From: an uncultured Lachnospiraceae bacterium
Lineage (GTDB): Bacteria; Bacillota; Clostridia; Lachnospirales; Lachnospiraceae
DNA length: 64,000 bases
Direction of reading: 5' to 3'
Assembly (NCBI GenBank): GCA_910578795.1
Contig: CAJTSD010000008.1
Span: forward strand, 1-64,000
How positions within the stretch are numbered: the stretch's first letter is position 1; every line of letters starts with the position of its first letter. Shown one piece after another: positions 35,652 through 44,172 of the stretch. Under the pieces are notes generated by a model. It did no database searches and was not told the origin of the DNA. It worked only from the letters and a program-made list of their open reading frames with translations. The position numbers and the translations under genes were made by a program.

Positions 35652-36794
35652 TTATTTTTTCAGGTAAACACGCGGAATACGCTTTCCCAAATCACATGCC
35701 AGCTCATAATTAAAGCGCCCTGACAGCGCACCTAACGCTTCCATTGTAATCTCCTCTCCCATATCCTTTCCAATTAAGGTGACCTCGTCCTCCGTCTGCA
35801 CGGTTCCTTCTATATCAGTTATGTCAACCATAAACTGATCCATGCACACCCGTCCGAGTATCGGCGCCTTCTGACCGTTTATCAGCACATGCCCCTTATT
35901 GGACAAACTCCTTGGATAGCCGTCCCCGTAACCGATACAGATGGTTGCAACACGGGTTTTTCGTTTCGTTGTAAACGTGCCGCCATAGCTGATCTCTCTT
36001 CCTGCGGGGACTGTCTTTATGTACACCACCCGCGATTTTAAGCGAAGTGACGGCTTCAACGCTATTTTCCCATGCTCCCTTACCTCGTCTGAAGGCCACA
36101 ATCCGTACAAAATAATTCCAGCACGCACCGCATCCATATTTGCCTCCGGCATCTCCACAATTCCAGCACTATTTGAGCAGTGCTTCATTGGAATCAAAAT
36201 CCCTGTTGTTTCCTCAAGCCGTGCAATAAAATCCTGAAACTGCCGAAGCTGCTCGTATGCTTTTGTCCGGTCGTCCTCGTCAGCTCTTGCAAAATGTGTA
36301 AAAATGCCCTCTAGTTCAATATTTTCAAGTGCCGCAATCCGTTTGATAACTGCTATGCTGTCACTGTCCGGCTGCATCCCGATTCTTGTCATACCCGTAT
36401 CCATCTTAATATGGATTTTACAATGTTTCCCCTGTTTTACGGCTTCTTTTGACAAAGCCTGTGCCATGTCAAGTGTAAATGCCGTCAGACGGATCTCATT
36501 TTGAATCAGCTCCTCATATGAGGAAGGAAACGCATAAGCCAAAATAAGAACCGGCTTCTTAATCCCATTTTGCCGAAGCGTCATCGCCTCCTGTGCCGTT
36601 GCCACCGCATAGCCCCATACACGGCTGTCGTTTTCCAAAAGCTTTGCAACCGGAACAGCGCCGTGCCCATACCCGTCCGCCTTGATGACTGCAACAATCT
36701 GCGTATTTTCCTGTATTTGTTTCTTGATATTGTCTATATTAAAGGCGATAGCATCAAGATCAACCTCCGCCCATACCCTGTCATAATATTCCAT
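35652..36794 (-). CDS. alr: Alanine racemase
   Basis: A 380-residue PLP enzyme that interconverts L- and D-alanine for peptidoglycan. The PLP lysine is Lys38 (VAVIKADGYGHG) and the second catalytic residue is the Tyr of ISYGGTF. Other family blocks are MDTGMTRIG, HCSNSAGIVE and CIGYGDGYPR. It lies between nnr and mazF on one strand, with a 40-base gap to nnr, and the group is probably one operon. Confidence 0.97.
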   Translation of the reverse strand: MEYYDRVWAEVDLDAIAFNIDNIKKQIQENTQIVAVIKADGYGHGAVPVAKLLENDSRVWGYAVATAQEAMTLRQNGIKKPVLILAYAFPSSYEELIQNEIRLTAFTLDMAQALSKEAVKQGKHCKIHIKMDTGMTRIGMQPDSDSIAVIKRIAALENIELEGIFTHFARADEDDRTKAYEQLRQFQDFIARLEETTGILIPMKHCSNSAGIVEMPEANMDAVRAGIILYGLWPSDEVREHGKIALKPSLRLKSRVVYIKTVPAGREISYGGTFTTKRKTRVATICIGYGDGYPRSLSNKGHVLINGQKAPILGRVCMDQFMVDITDIEGTVQTEDEVTLIGKDMGEEITMEALGALSGRFNYELACDLGKRIPRVYLKK

Positions 36795-36834
36795 ATGGAT
36801 CCCCCTATGTCAGCATCATTCCCTAAAATCCCAA

Positions 36835-38358
36835 TTACAAATATTTCAGGGAATTTATAATATCCTGTGCCATGATATAATACGATGATGCATGTTCCCG
36901 TGCATAATCTCCTGCAAGCCCGTGCGCATACGCACCAATCACCGCAGCTTCAAAGTCCGTCATTCCCTGCGCCAAAAGCCCCGAAATGATTCCAGTAAGC
37001 ACATCGCCCGATCCTGCCGTCGCCATACCGTTATTCCCGCTGGAATTTAAGTATGTAAGCTTTCCTCTTTTTGTGATGACGGTCCTTGCATCCTTACACA
37101 CCAACGATACGTCATACTTTTTCGTAAATGCCTTACACGTCCCAAGAAAGTCCTTCTTGATTTCCGAAACGGGCGCCTTTACCAGCCTTGCAAACTCCCC
37201 AAGATGCGGGGTCAATACAATGCCCGCATCCGTTTTCCGGTGTCCAAACTCCAGTTCTCTTAAAAGTGTGTCATTTTTTGCCAGTAAATTGAGTCCATCG
37301 GCATCCATGACCAACGGTTTGTCACAATGCCCTAACACTGTTTTTAAAATGTCAAACGCTCTGTCTGACAAAGAAAGCCCCGGTCCGACTGCAATGACGT
37401 CCGCCCATTCCAAACCATTAAGCAATGCCTGCCGTTCCCTCTCACTTAAAATGTCCCCGTCATCCGGATCCTGATAGGTGTCCACAATTGCCTCTGGCAG
37501 CTTTCTTAAAAGGCTTTCCCTGTTTTCCTCCGCCGTAAACACACGTACCATGCCTGTACCGATTCGATACGCTGCAAGCGCCGAGAGCTGACACGCGCCT
37601 CCCATACTTCTAGAACCCGCAGCAAAAAGCACTTTTCCGAACGTTCCTTTATTTCCCGACTGGCTTCTCTGCGGCAGCTTCAAATCAGCTTCTTTATCCG
37701 TAAAAGTCACCACACCTGTACGTTTTTTGTCTGTCAATACACGTGGTATACCAATCGGCACACAGCACACTTCCCCTGCGCAAGAGGCACCGGGATAAAG
37801 CATTAACCCGATTTTCCGATAGGCAAACGTGACAGTCATATCAGCTTTTACGGCACACCCCATAATCCTTCCGTCATCCGTATTGACACCCGATGGAATA
37901 TCCACCGCCACCACCTGCGCCTTGGACGCGTTGATTTCCTCAATCGCTTTCCTGTATTTTCCTTCCACAGATCTTGTAAGCCCGATACCAAATATCGCGT
38001 CTATTATGACATCATAAAGCGTATGCTCGATGCCGTAATAAATCGGAATGTTCAGCTTTTTGGCAGTTTCAAGCTGCGTTTTCGTTTCATCCGTAAGCTT
38101 TTTACTTTCGCCTACCATATTGATTTCCACGCGGATTCCCTGCTCCTGTAAAATACGTGCAACTGCAATTCCGTCGCCGCCGTTATTTCCACAGCCCGCA
38201 ACAACACCCACATAAATCTCTTTCCCATATTTTGCAATCACCGCATTGGCAGTTTCAAACGCCGCCCGCTCCATAAGCACAAGCGATTCAATGCCATATT
38301 CCTTTATGGTTGTCTCATCACACTTTTTCATTTCAGTAGCTGTCAGCACATATTCCAT
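36835..38358 (-). CDS. nnr: Bifunctional NAD(P)H-hydrate repair enzyme (epimerase and dehydratase)
   Basis: A 507-residue fusion. The N-terminal YjeF epimerase domain (about 1-215) holds VAGCGNNGGDGIAVAR and VDIPSGVNTDDG. The C-terminal dehydratase domain (about 225-500, carbohydrate-kinase fold) holds NKGTFGKVLFAAGS, VMDADGLNLL, VLTPHLGEFARL and NGMATAGSGDVLTGIISGL. Together they repair damaged NAD(P)HX. AAAGGAAG lies nine bases before the ATG. It follows a terminator and a coiled-coil protein gene and precedes alr, a common clostridial order. Confidence 0.96.
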   Translation of the reverse strand: MEYVLTATEMKKCDETTIKEYGIESLVLMERAAFETANAVIAKYGKEIYVGVVAGCGNNGGDGIAVARILQEQGIRVEINMVGESKKLTDETKTQLETAKKLNIPIYYGIEHTLYDVIIDAIFGIGLTRSVEGKYRKAIEEINASKAQVVAVDIPSGVNTDDGRIMGCAVKADMTVTFAYRKIGLMLYPGASCAGEVCCVPIGIPRVLTDKKRTGVVTFTDKEADLKLPQRSQSGNKGTFGKVLFAAGSRSMGGACQLSALAAYRIGTGMVRVFTAEENRESLLRKLPEAIVDTYQDPDDGDILSERERQALLNGLEWADVIAVGPGLSLSDRAFDILKTVLGHCDKPLVMDADGLNLLAKNDTLLRELEFGHRKTDAGIVLTPHLGEFARLVKAPVSEIKKDFLGTCKAFTKKYDVSLVCKDARTVITKRGKLTYLNSSGNNGMATAGSGDVLTGIISGLLAQGMTDFEAAVIGAYAHGLAGDYAREHASSYYIMAQDIINSLKYL

Positions 38359-38382
38359 AAAACATATCTTCCTTTCTACAAA

Positions 38383-38412
38383 AAACGCCCTCCTTTTCAG
38401 GTTTGGGCGTTT
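38383..38412 (-). terminator. Terminator overlapping the end of the coiled-coil protein gene
   Basis: AAACGCCC (38383-38390) and GGGCGTTT (38405-38412) form a perfect stem with a 14-base loop, and minus-strand transcription runs into TTTTTT. The stop codon of the gene at 38397 lies in the loop and its last codons lie in the stem. Confidence 0.8.
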
Positions 38413-39068
38413 GTTCCTTTGTCCTCGTCCGTGCTGACCTTGCCAATCAGATCGGTTTCTTTATTTAGCACATTTTTCGGATTATATTTCATGTCAAACA
38501 CATCAATCACATCAGGTCCAAATATCGAATGCATATAAGAATACATCTCATCATTCCATATTTCTTTCTTCTGCTTTAAAAGGATCTGTTTCTTTAATTT
38601 TACGCGGAATGCCGCTACCCACTGGTTTATTTCATCAATATCGGACACATTTTGTTGTATCCTGGCATAACACACGCGCATGGTTGCAAGCATCAGATTG
38701 AAATTTGCCTCGTCAATCTGCTTCGGCAGTTCCATCAGCTCATCATTGTATTCCTCAATCTTCTGGTTTGTTTCCTCTATAATGCGCTTTTTTTCAGACA
38801 TTTTTTTTTCTTTTGAATTACTGTCAGGCAGCTCCATAATGCTTACAATTTCCGTCAATACCTTCTTCTTGTATGCACTCAGACTTTTAATCTCCGTATT
38901 GAGCTTTCCCTGACGCTTTAATACTTCATTCAGCTTATCCTCAAGAGCCTGAATTTCGTCGTTCTCACCTGTCTGTGTAAATAATTTATGCCATTGATTA
39001 TCCAATGTCAAAATCGGTATTTTTTTCCCAATCAGCGCCTCTTTGAAAAATTCGTCCTCCTGCGGCAT
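38397..39068 (-). CDS. Coiled-coil protein of unknown function
   Basis: A 223-residue soluble protein rich in Lys and Glu. Long heptad-like stretches (about 35-125) predict coiled coil, with a helical segment VCYARIQQNVSDIDEINQW after it. No catalytic motif or membrane helix is seen and I do not recognise the family. AGAAGGTG precedes the ATG. It lies 60 bases downstream of rex with an inverted repeat between, and its last codons lie in its terminator. A link to rex regulation is only positional. Confidence 0.55.
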   Translation of the reverse strand: MPQEDEFFKEALIGKKIPILTLDNQWHKLFTQTGENDEIQALEDKLNEVLKRQGKLNTEIKSLSAYKKKVLTEIVSIMELPDSNSKEKKMSEKKRIIEETNQKIEEYNDELMELPKQIDEANFNLMLATMRVCYARIQQNVSDIDEINQWVAAFRVKLKKQILLKQKKEIWNDEMYSYMHSIFGPDVIDVFDMKYNPKNVLNKETDLIGKVSTDEDKGTNAQT

Positions 39069-39105
39069 GACATCACCTTCTTTTATCTTTCATAAAGATT
39101 ATCTA

Positions 39106-39125
39106 TTGTAAAAGCCTGTTTACAA
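39106..39125. repeat. TTGTAAA/TTTACAA inverted repeat after rex
   Basis: TTGTAAA (39106-39112) and TTTACAA (39119-39125) are perfect inverted arms with a six-base spacer, three bases beyond the rex stop codon. No T-tract follows. It resembles Rex half-sites but the spacing is 20 bases instead of the usual 18. Confidence 0.35.
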
Positions 39126-39127
39126 CA

Positions 39128-39757
39128 TTATTTCTTATTTACAATACCATAGGAAAGCTTCATCAGGCTGTCCGAAAGATGCACGTTTTCCACAACAATG
39201 CTGTCAGGAACGTTTAAATCCACATGGGCAAAATTCCAAATCGCCTTTATGTCACATTTCGCAAGCACCTCGGCAGTCTTTACCGCACCTTCCTTCGGTA
39301 TGGTAAGCACTGCAATATCAACATCGTTCTTCTTGATAAATTCTTCAAGCTTATCCACATGCTGTACGCTGATGCCTCTGACATCTTTTCCACAAAGTGC
39401 AGGATTGTTATCAAAAATACCTTTTATGAGAAACCCTCTGCGCTCAAAATTCATATAATTTGCCAAAGCCTGCCCTAAATTTCCGGCGCCTATAATGACA
39501 AGATTATGTTTTTCATTCAAACCAAGTATCTTTGCGATTTCATTGTAAAGATACTCTACATTGTAACCGTAACCCTGCTGCCCGAAACCGCCAAAGTTAT
39601 TGAAATCCTGCCGTATCTGCGACGCGGTAACCTTCATTAGTTTACTCAGATCCTGCGAGGATATCCTCTCTATTCCATTGTCCTTTAAATCACCAAGATA
39701 CCTGTAATATCTCGGGAGTCTTGCGATTACCGCCTGTGATATGTTCTTATCATCCAC
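39128..39757 (-). CDS. rex: Redox-sensing transcriptional repressor Rex
   Basis: A repressor of about 209 residues that senses the NADH/NAD+ ratio and controls fermentation genes. The N-terminal winged helix (ISQAVIARLPRYYRYL, SQDLSKLMKVTASQIRQDF) is followed by a Rossmann domain (about 80-180) with VIIGAGNLGQAL. The frame is open to an ATG at 39784, but GGAGG lies seven bases before a TTG (39760) and nine before a GTG (39757), which are better starts; I used the GTG. An operator overlapping the -35 of its own promoter indicates autoregulation. Confidence 0.95.
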   Translation of the reverse strand: MDDKNISQAVIARLPRYYRYLGDLKDNGIERISSQDLSKLMKVTASQIRQDFNNFGGFGQQGYGYNVEYLYNEIAKILGLNEKHNLVIIGAGNLGQALANYMNFERRGFLIKGIFDNNPALCGKDVRGISVQHVDKLEEFIKKNDVDIAVLTIPKEGAVKTAEVLAKCDIKAIWNFAHVDLNVPDSIVVENVHLSDSLMKLSYGIVNKK

Positions 39758-39812
39758 AAGCCTACACCTCCATATATTAATCATGTTTGCATTTAAAAAT
39801 AGTACTCTCTTT

Positions 39813-39841
39813 AGTATACAATTTTGTTAAATGATTGTCAA
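39813..39841 (-). promoter_or_regulatory. rex promoter with overlapping Rex operator
   Basis: A consensus -35 TTGACA (39836-39841) and a -10 TATACT (39813-39818) with 17-base spacing on the minus strand. The 18-bp sequence 39824-39841 reads TTGTTAA-n4-TTGTCAA on plus, close to the clostridial Rex consensus TTGTTAA-n4-TTAACAA, and it covers the -35. Bound Rex would block RNA polymerase, so rex is probably autoregulated. Confidence 0.7.
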
Positions 39842-39847
39842 TTCTTT

Positions 39848-41188
39848 TTATCGTTTATTACTCTGACGCCAAATTTTGCGCTGCTGCGCTTCCCGTATTA
39901 ACATCTCCCTGAAATCAGGATGTGCTATGGAAATCAGCGCCTCGGCACGCTCCCACGTAGAACGTCCTTCCAAATTGATTGCACCGTATTCCGTTGCCAA
40001 AAAATATACCTGACTTCTTGGCGAGGTGATAATGTCCCCGTCAAACTGCGGACGGATACGCGAATGGTAAACGCCCTTTTTATCCTTATACACGGAACTC
40101 ATACAGATAAATGCCTTGCCTCCTCTTGAGGCTGACGCGCCGATCAGAAAGTCCAGCTGTCCGCCTGTTCCGCTAATCTGCCTGGAACCGGAACTTTCCG
40201 CCGCCACTTGACCATACAGGTCAACCGATACACAGCTGTTGATGGACACCATATTGTCAATCTGTGCGATGATGCTCGGGCGATTCACATACTCCAATGG
40301 GTATGCCGCCACGCCATGATTGTCGTCAATCCATTCATAGAGCTCTGCCGATCCGACCGCGCAGCCGAAAACACCTTTTCCTTTGTCTATGCTCTTTCTC
40401 CTGTTCGTAAGCTTTCCTGCCTTATACAGGCTTAAGTACGCGTCCGAACAAAGCTCCGTGTGCATCCCCAAATCCTTTAAATCCGACTCCGCAAGCAGCT
40501 CCCCAAGCGCGTTTGGCATACTGCCGACACCAAGCTGCAAGGTCGCCCCATCCACGATATGCGGCAGAATATTTGCGGCGATTTTCCTGTCAATCTCCGT
40601 AATCGCAGGCAATGCTCCCACCGCAAACGGCTCATGCTCCCCCTCCACGATATAATCCACATCCGAGATATGGATACACTCGTCATAGCCGCCATGCACC
40701 TTGGGAAGGTTTTCATTGACCTCCACAATCACAATGTCCGCCATGCGCGTAATTGGCGCTGCCACACCGGTATTTGCCGAAAAATTAAAATACCCATGCT
40801 TATCCATCGGCGACACACTCACCATCACGACGTTCACCTTCAGAAAAAATTCATAATATGCGGCATTATTGTGAAATACCATCGGAATATAATAGCACAA
40901 ACCCCGGTCGCACAGCTTCCGTTCATATGCGGAGCAATGCCAGCTGTGGTACGTAAAATGCTCCTGGCTCTCGTCACACTCTGCCACTTCGATAGGACCG
41001 GAAATCAAATTCCCCCTGATTTTTACATCATAAAGCTCGTCCCTTCTTTTTGCGAGCGCCCGATCCAGCAATACCGGCATTCCGACACAGCTGGTATAGT
41101 CAACCCAGTCACCGCTTTTTACCGTCTTGACTGCCTCCTCAGGACTGATAAGCTTTTCTTTATATTCCGATACGAAATCCTTTAACAT
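39848..41188 (-). CDS. Acetyl-CoA hydrolase/transferase family CoA-transferase
   Basis: A 446-residue class I CoA-transferase, close in pattern to 4-hydroxybutyrate (AbfT) and butyryl-CoA:acetate CoA-transferases. It has SGDWVDYTSCVGMPVLLDRAL, QLGVGSMPNALG, the catalytic Glu245 in GMHTELCSDAY, AAESSGSRQISGTGGQLDF and WERAEALISIAHPDFR. The gene is 91 bases upstream of rex on the same strand, so a fermentation role in which CoA moves from butyryl-CoA, or a related acyl-CoA, to acetate is likely. The substrate cannot be set from the sequence. The ATG at 41188 has GGAGG five bases away. Confidence 0.85.
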   Translation of the reverse strand: MLKDFVSEYKEKLISPEEAVKTVKSGDWVDYTSCVGMPVLLDRALAKRRDELYDVKIRGNLISGPIEVAECDESQEHFTYHSWHCSAYERKLCDRGLCYYIPMVFHNNAAYYEFFLKVNVVMVSVSPMDKHGYFNFSANTGVAAPITRMADIVIVEVNENLPKVHGGYDECIHISDVDYIVEGEHEPFAVGALPAITEIDRKIAANILPHIVDGATLQLGVGSMPNALGELLAESDLKDLGMHTELCSDAYLSLYKAGKLTNRRKSIDKGKGVFGCAVGSAELYEWIDDNHGVAAYPLEYVNRPSIIAQIDNMVSINSCVSVDLYGQVAAESSGSRQISGTGGQLDFLIGASASRGGKAFICMSSVYKDKKGVYHSRIRPQFDGDIITSPRSQVYFLATEYGAINLEGRSTWERAEALISIAHPDFREMLIREAQQRKIWRQSNKR

Positions 41189-41235
41189 ATCCCCCTCCGC
41201 CCTAAATATATATAAACATTTATTTATTTTTGTTC

Positions 41236-41264
41236 TTGCAGAATACAATCCCATATGCTATACT
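41236..41264 (+). promoter_or_regulatory. Promoter of the lipoprotein gene
   Basis: TTGCAG (41236-41241) and TATACT (41259-41264) with 17-base spacing and an extended -10 TG on the plus strand, about 60 bases before the ATG. Confidence 0.6.
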
Positions 41265-41327
41265 GGGAAATTGAATAAAATATTACTTTACACAAGCTTG
41301 CAAATTGTGTTCAAATGGAGGTACCCA

Positions 41328-41966
41328 ATGAAAAATCATTTATTAAAACACTTGTCTTTACTCGTATGTATGGCTGCGGCTTCCATTGCCGTTACGGCAT
41401 GCGGCAGCAGTGCGCCTGTAAACGGCGGAATTCCTACCAAGGAACAGCTTTCGGCAGCAGCCGACGCTTTGGGCGATGGCATAAGCAGCTTAAGCTTTAG
41501 CGTCGACGGCGTGATTTACCAGTTTCCCATGTACGTCAGTGATCTGACGGATAACGGCTGGGCATTTGACAGCTCCACAAAATCCGAGCTAAAAAATCTT
41601 CCCGGAAATACGCTTGTAGCGCCTGCTGTTGTAATGCGCAAAAAAGCTGCGGACGGATACGGTGCGACCACTTGCTCTGTACAGCCCGTCAACAAAAGTT
41701 CTTCGGAAATCTCGCTTGAAAGTGCAAGGCTTTACAGCCTCAAATTTTCCAAGTCAGATGCCCCAACCTTAATCCTCCCGTCAGGCATTACATGGGACAG
41801 CACTTTCGAAGAAGTGAAAGAAGCATGCAAGCACAAAACGACTGTTGACCAGGACGGTATCAAATACATCCAGGTAAAAGGCGACGATTCATCCTATACC
41901 GTCACCATACACTTTGATGCAGCCGAAAATACAATTACAACCATTGAATACCAGGGACGCTTATAA
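41328..41966 (+). CDS. Lipoprotein of unknown function
   Basis: A 212-residue secreted lipoprotein. The signal peptide ends in VTAC near residue 25, a clear lipobox. The rest is mostly beta-rich with no recognised motif. GGAGG lies six bases before the ATG at 41328, although the frame is open further upstream. It is divergent from the CoA-transferase and convergent with the MATE gene, with which it shares a terminator. Confidence 0.75.
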   Translation: MKNHLLKHLSLLVCMAAASIAVTACGSSAPVNGGIPTKEQLSAAADALGDGISSLSFSVDGVIYQFPMYVSDLTDNGWAFDSSTKSELKNLPGNTLVAPAVVMRKKAADGYGATTCSVQPVNKSSSEISLESARLYSLKFSKSDAPTLILPSGITWDSTFEEVKEACKHKTTVDQDGIKYIQVKGDDSSYTVTIHFDAAENTITTIEYQGRL

Positions 41967-41982
41967 CAACAATTTGATTCAG

Positions 41983-42020
41983 AAACTGCCGGCTGCTTTA
42001 CCCCTTTTCGCTGGCAGTTT
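41983..42020. terminator. Bidirectional terminator between the lipoprotein and MATE genes
   Basis: AAACTGCC (41983-41990) and GGCAGTTT (42013-42020) pair perfectly, and three more pairs extend the stem inward, with one G:U. A T-rich stretch follows on plus. The MATE stop codon overlaps the right arm. Confidence 0.65.
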
Positions 42021-43395
42021 ATCTTTTTGCCAAAATATTCGCATGAATCCACTTGCCGCTCATAAAACGCCGCACAAAAATGATGGAGCGCACTCCCCAG
42101 TCAGCAAACATTCCAATCCACACCGCCATCGGACCCATATGAAACGTTTTTACGAGGAAAATACAAAGCGCCACGCGGCAGCCCCACATCGTAATCACGG
42201 AAACCATCATCGAAAATTTCACGTCCCCTGCGGCGCGCAGTCCGTATGCAATCGCAAACGAACCTGCCCAAAACATAGGCTTTACAATTGTAATCGCAGT
42301 CACCATCTCAAAACACATCGCAGCGGACTGCGGTTCCATGCCCGCAAGCCATGTCACAGGCTTCGTGATAGCCCAGACAAGCAGGCAGGAGCACAAAATC
42401 CCAACCCACGCAATCTTCACCAGCTTTACAATATAATACTTCGTTTCCTCTATTCTGCCTGCACCAATGCACTGACCTGCTACGGTCATCAGTCCGATTC
42501 CGACCCCCATCCCAACGACGCCGTTAACGCTCTCCAAAATATTGGTCATTGCCTGCGCCGCGATTGCCACGGTTCCCATCGTGGAAACAGTGGACTGAAT
42601 TGCAAGCTTTCCAAACTGAAACATGCCATTTTCGATTCCAGACGGAATACCGATTGCCATAAGTTTCACAATCAACGGCATATCCGGACGGATTTTCAAA
42701 TAATCTTTTATCACAATAATCTGCCGCGGTTTTCTTAAGCAGTAAAAAATTACAATCGTACAGAATACCCTTGACAGTAATGTCGAAAGTGCGGCGCCTG
42801 CAGCCCCCCATCGAAATACATAGATAAATACCGCGTTTCCCGTGATATTTAAAATATTAGAGGTAACGGATACCTTCATCGGAAACCTTGCATTTCCGGA
42901 TGCCCTGTAAAAAGCCGCTCCTGCACTGAACAGGGCAAGGAACGGGTAAGAGAGAACCGTAATGACAAAGTAGACGATTGCATTGTCCATAACAGGCTCC
43001 TCAACCGCCCCGAAGATCAGACGCAAAAGCTGCTCGCCGCCCAACAGGCAAAAGCACATAATAGCAAGCGAAATTACAAATACCGAGAGTACCACCTGCC
43101 TTGCAGCACTATTGCTGTCTTTCTCATGACCGCTCCCGATATATTGCGAACATATGATTGCCGCTCCCGATGCCATCGCCGAGAAAATCTGAATAACCAG
43201 GTTATTGATGGAATCCACAAGGGATACTGCCGAAATCGCCTCGCTTCCCACGGTTGATACCATCATCGTGTCAACCATTCCCATCAAGGAATTTAAAAGC
43301 TGTTCCACAACAATTGGCAGCAAAAGTAAGAAAAGCGCCTTATTGTCAAATAATAGATTGTTCCAGTCAATCTGTTTCTTATCATATAGTTTCAT
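42019..43395 (-). CDS. MATE family efflux transporter
   Basis: A 458-residue membrane protein with about 12 predicted helices. It follows the MATE pattern (FLLLLPIVVEQLLNSLMGMVDTMM near residue 20, and the paired GIPSGIENGMFQFGKLAIQS at about 250). MATE proteins export drugs or metabolites with Na+ or H+ gradients. GGAG lies ten bases before the ATG. Its start overlaps the HAD phosphatase stop by 14 bases, so the two are translated as a coupled pair. The substrate is unknown. Confidence 0.9.
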   Translation of the reverse strand: MKLYDKKQIDWNNLLFDNKALFLLLLPIVVEQLLNSLMGMVDTMMVSTVGSEAISAVSLVDSINNLVIQIFSAMASGAAIICSQYIGSGHEKDSNSAARQVVLSVFVISLAIMCFCLLGGEQLLRLIFGAVEEPVMDNAIVYFVITVLSYPFLALFSAGAAFYRASGNARFPMKVSVTSNILNITGNAVFIYVFRWGAAGAALSTLLSRVFCTIVIFYCLRKPRQIIVIKDYLKIRPDMPLIVKLMAIGIPSGIENGMFQFGKLAIQSTVSTMGTVAIAAQAMTNILESVNGVVGMGVGIGLMTVAGQCIGAGRIEETKYYIVKLVKIAWVGILCSCLLVWAITKPVTWLAGMEPQSAAMCFEMVTAITIVKPMFWAGSFAIAYGLRAAGDVKFSMMVSVITMWGCRVALCIFLVKTFHMGPMAVWIGMFADWGVRSIIFVRRFMSGKWIHANILAKR

Positions 43396-44038
43396 GTTCT
43401 ATTAACTCCAAAAGTTCCAACGGTTCTTTTATCAGAATTTCCGCGCCGCCCTTTAGCAGCTGTTCTTTATCCCGAAATCCCCAAAGCACACTGATACATT
43501 TTATGCCTGCATTTTTTGCCGTTTCAATATCAACCTCCGAATCACCCACATACATGGTTTCCCCTCTCTTCGCATGATATGCCTCCATCGCCATAAACAC
43601 GCTGTCCGGAGCCGGCTTTCTTTTCAGCCCTTCCCTGTCACCGACTGCAACCCCGACCTTGGGAAAATAACGCCTGTTTAATGTCTGTACCGCCGAATCA
43701 ACCTTATTTGACACAATTGCCGTCTGAATATGTTTTTCCTCAAGCGCATCAATCAGCTCCAGTATACCTTCATACGGCTTTGTTTTGTCATTGCAGTGAA
43801 TATCGTAGTATTTTCGAAATTCTGCAAATACCGCCTCAAAATCGGGATTGTTCTCCCCATTTGGCACAGCCTTCATCATCAGATTGCGTATTCCGTTTCC
43901 AACAAAACGCCGTATCTCGCTAATATCTCTTGTCGGCATATGAAATGTCAGAAGCGCGTGATTAACCGAATCGGTCAAATCCTCCAAGGTATCCAAAAGC
44001 GTTCCATCAAGATCAAAAATGACTGTTTTTGTTTTCAT
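43382..44038 (-). CDS. HAD family phosphatase (phosphoglycolate phosphatase-like)
   Basis: A 218-residue haloacid dehalogenase hydrolase. Motif I is VIFDLDGTLLDT (Asp10, Asp12), then motif II IVSNKVD, motif III KRKPAPDS and motif IV YVGDSEVDIETAKNAG. The cap is the small helical type of Gph-like phosphatases. The natural substrate may be phosphoglycolate or another small phosphate ester. AAAGGAAAA precedes the ATG. Its promoter overlaps the terminator of the upstream subtilase gene. Confidence 0.9.
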   Translation of the reverse strand: MKTKTVIFDLDGTLLDTLEDLTDSVNHALLTFHMPTRDISEIRRFVGNGIRNLMMKAVPNGENNPDFEAVFAEFRKYYDIHCNDKTKPYEGILELIDALEEKHIQTAIVSNKVDSAVQTLNRRYFPKVGVAVGDREGLKRKPAPDSVFMAMEAYHAKRGETMYVGDSEVDIETAKNAGIKCISVLWGFRDKEQLLKGGAEILIKEPLELLELIEHETI

Positions 44039-44112
44039 GGTTTTCCTTTCTTTATTGTATCTGCTTCTCTTACGAAAACGTTCTATTCCATCTTTCCAAA
44101 TCTTACCTTCCC

Positions 44113-44141
44113 ATTATAATACGAAAAGCGATACTTTTCAA
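44113..44141 (-). promoter_or_regulatory. Promoter of the HAD-MATE pair, nested in a terminator
   Basis: TTGAAA (44136-44141) and consensus TATAAT (44113-44118) with 17-base spacing on the minus strand. The -35 lies in the loop of the terminator at 44124-44154. Confidence 0.7.
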
Positions 44142-44154
44142 CCGTATCGCTTTT
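44124..44154 (-). terminator. Terminator of the subtilase gene
   Basis: AAAAGCGATAC (44124-44134) and GTATCGCTTTT (44144-44154) form an 11-bp perfect stem with a nine-base loop, 19 bases after the subtilase stop on the minus strand; the arm ends in TTTT. Confidence 0.75.
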
Positions 44155-44172
44155 ACCCTTTTTCAGCCTTTT

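Noticed and set aside
42524..42811. Minus-strand alternative frame inside the MATE gene
   Set aside because: It is in another frame of a clear transporter gene, with no ribosome site and no family pattern.
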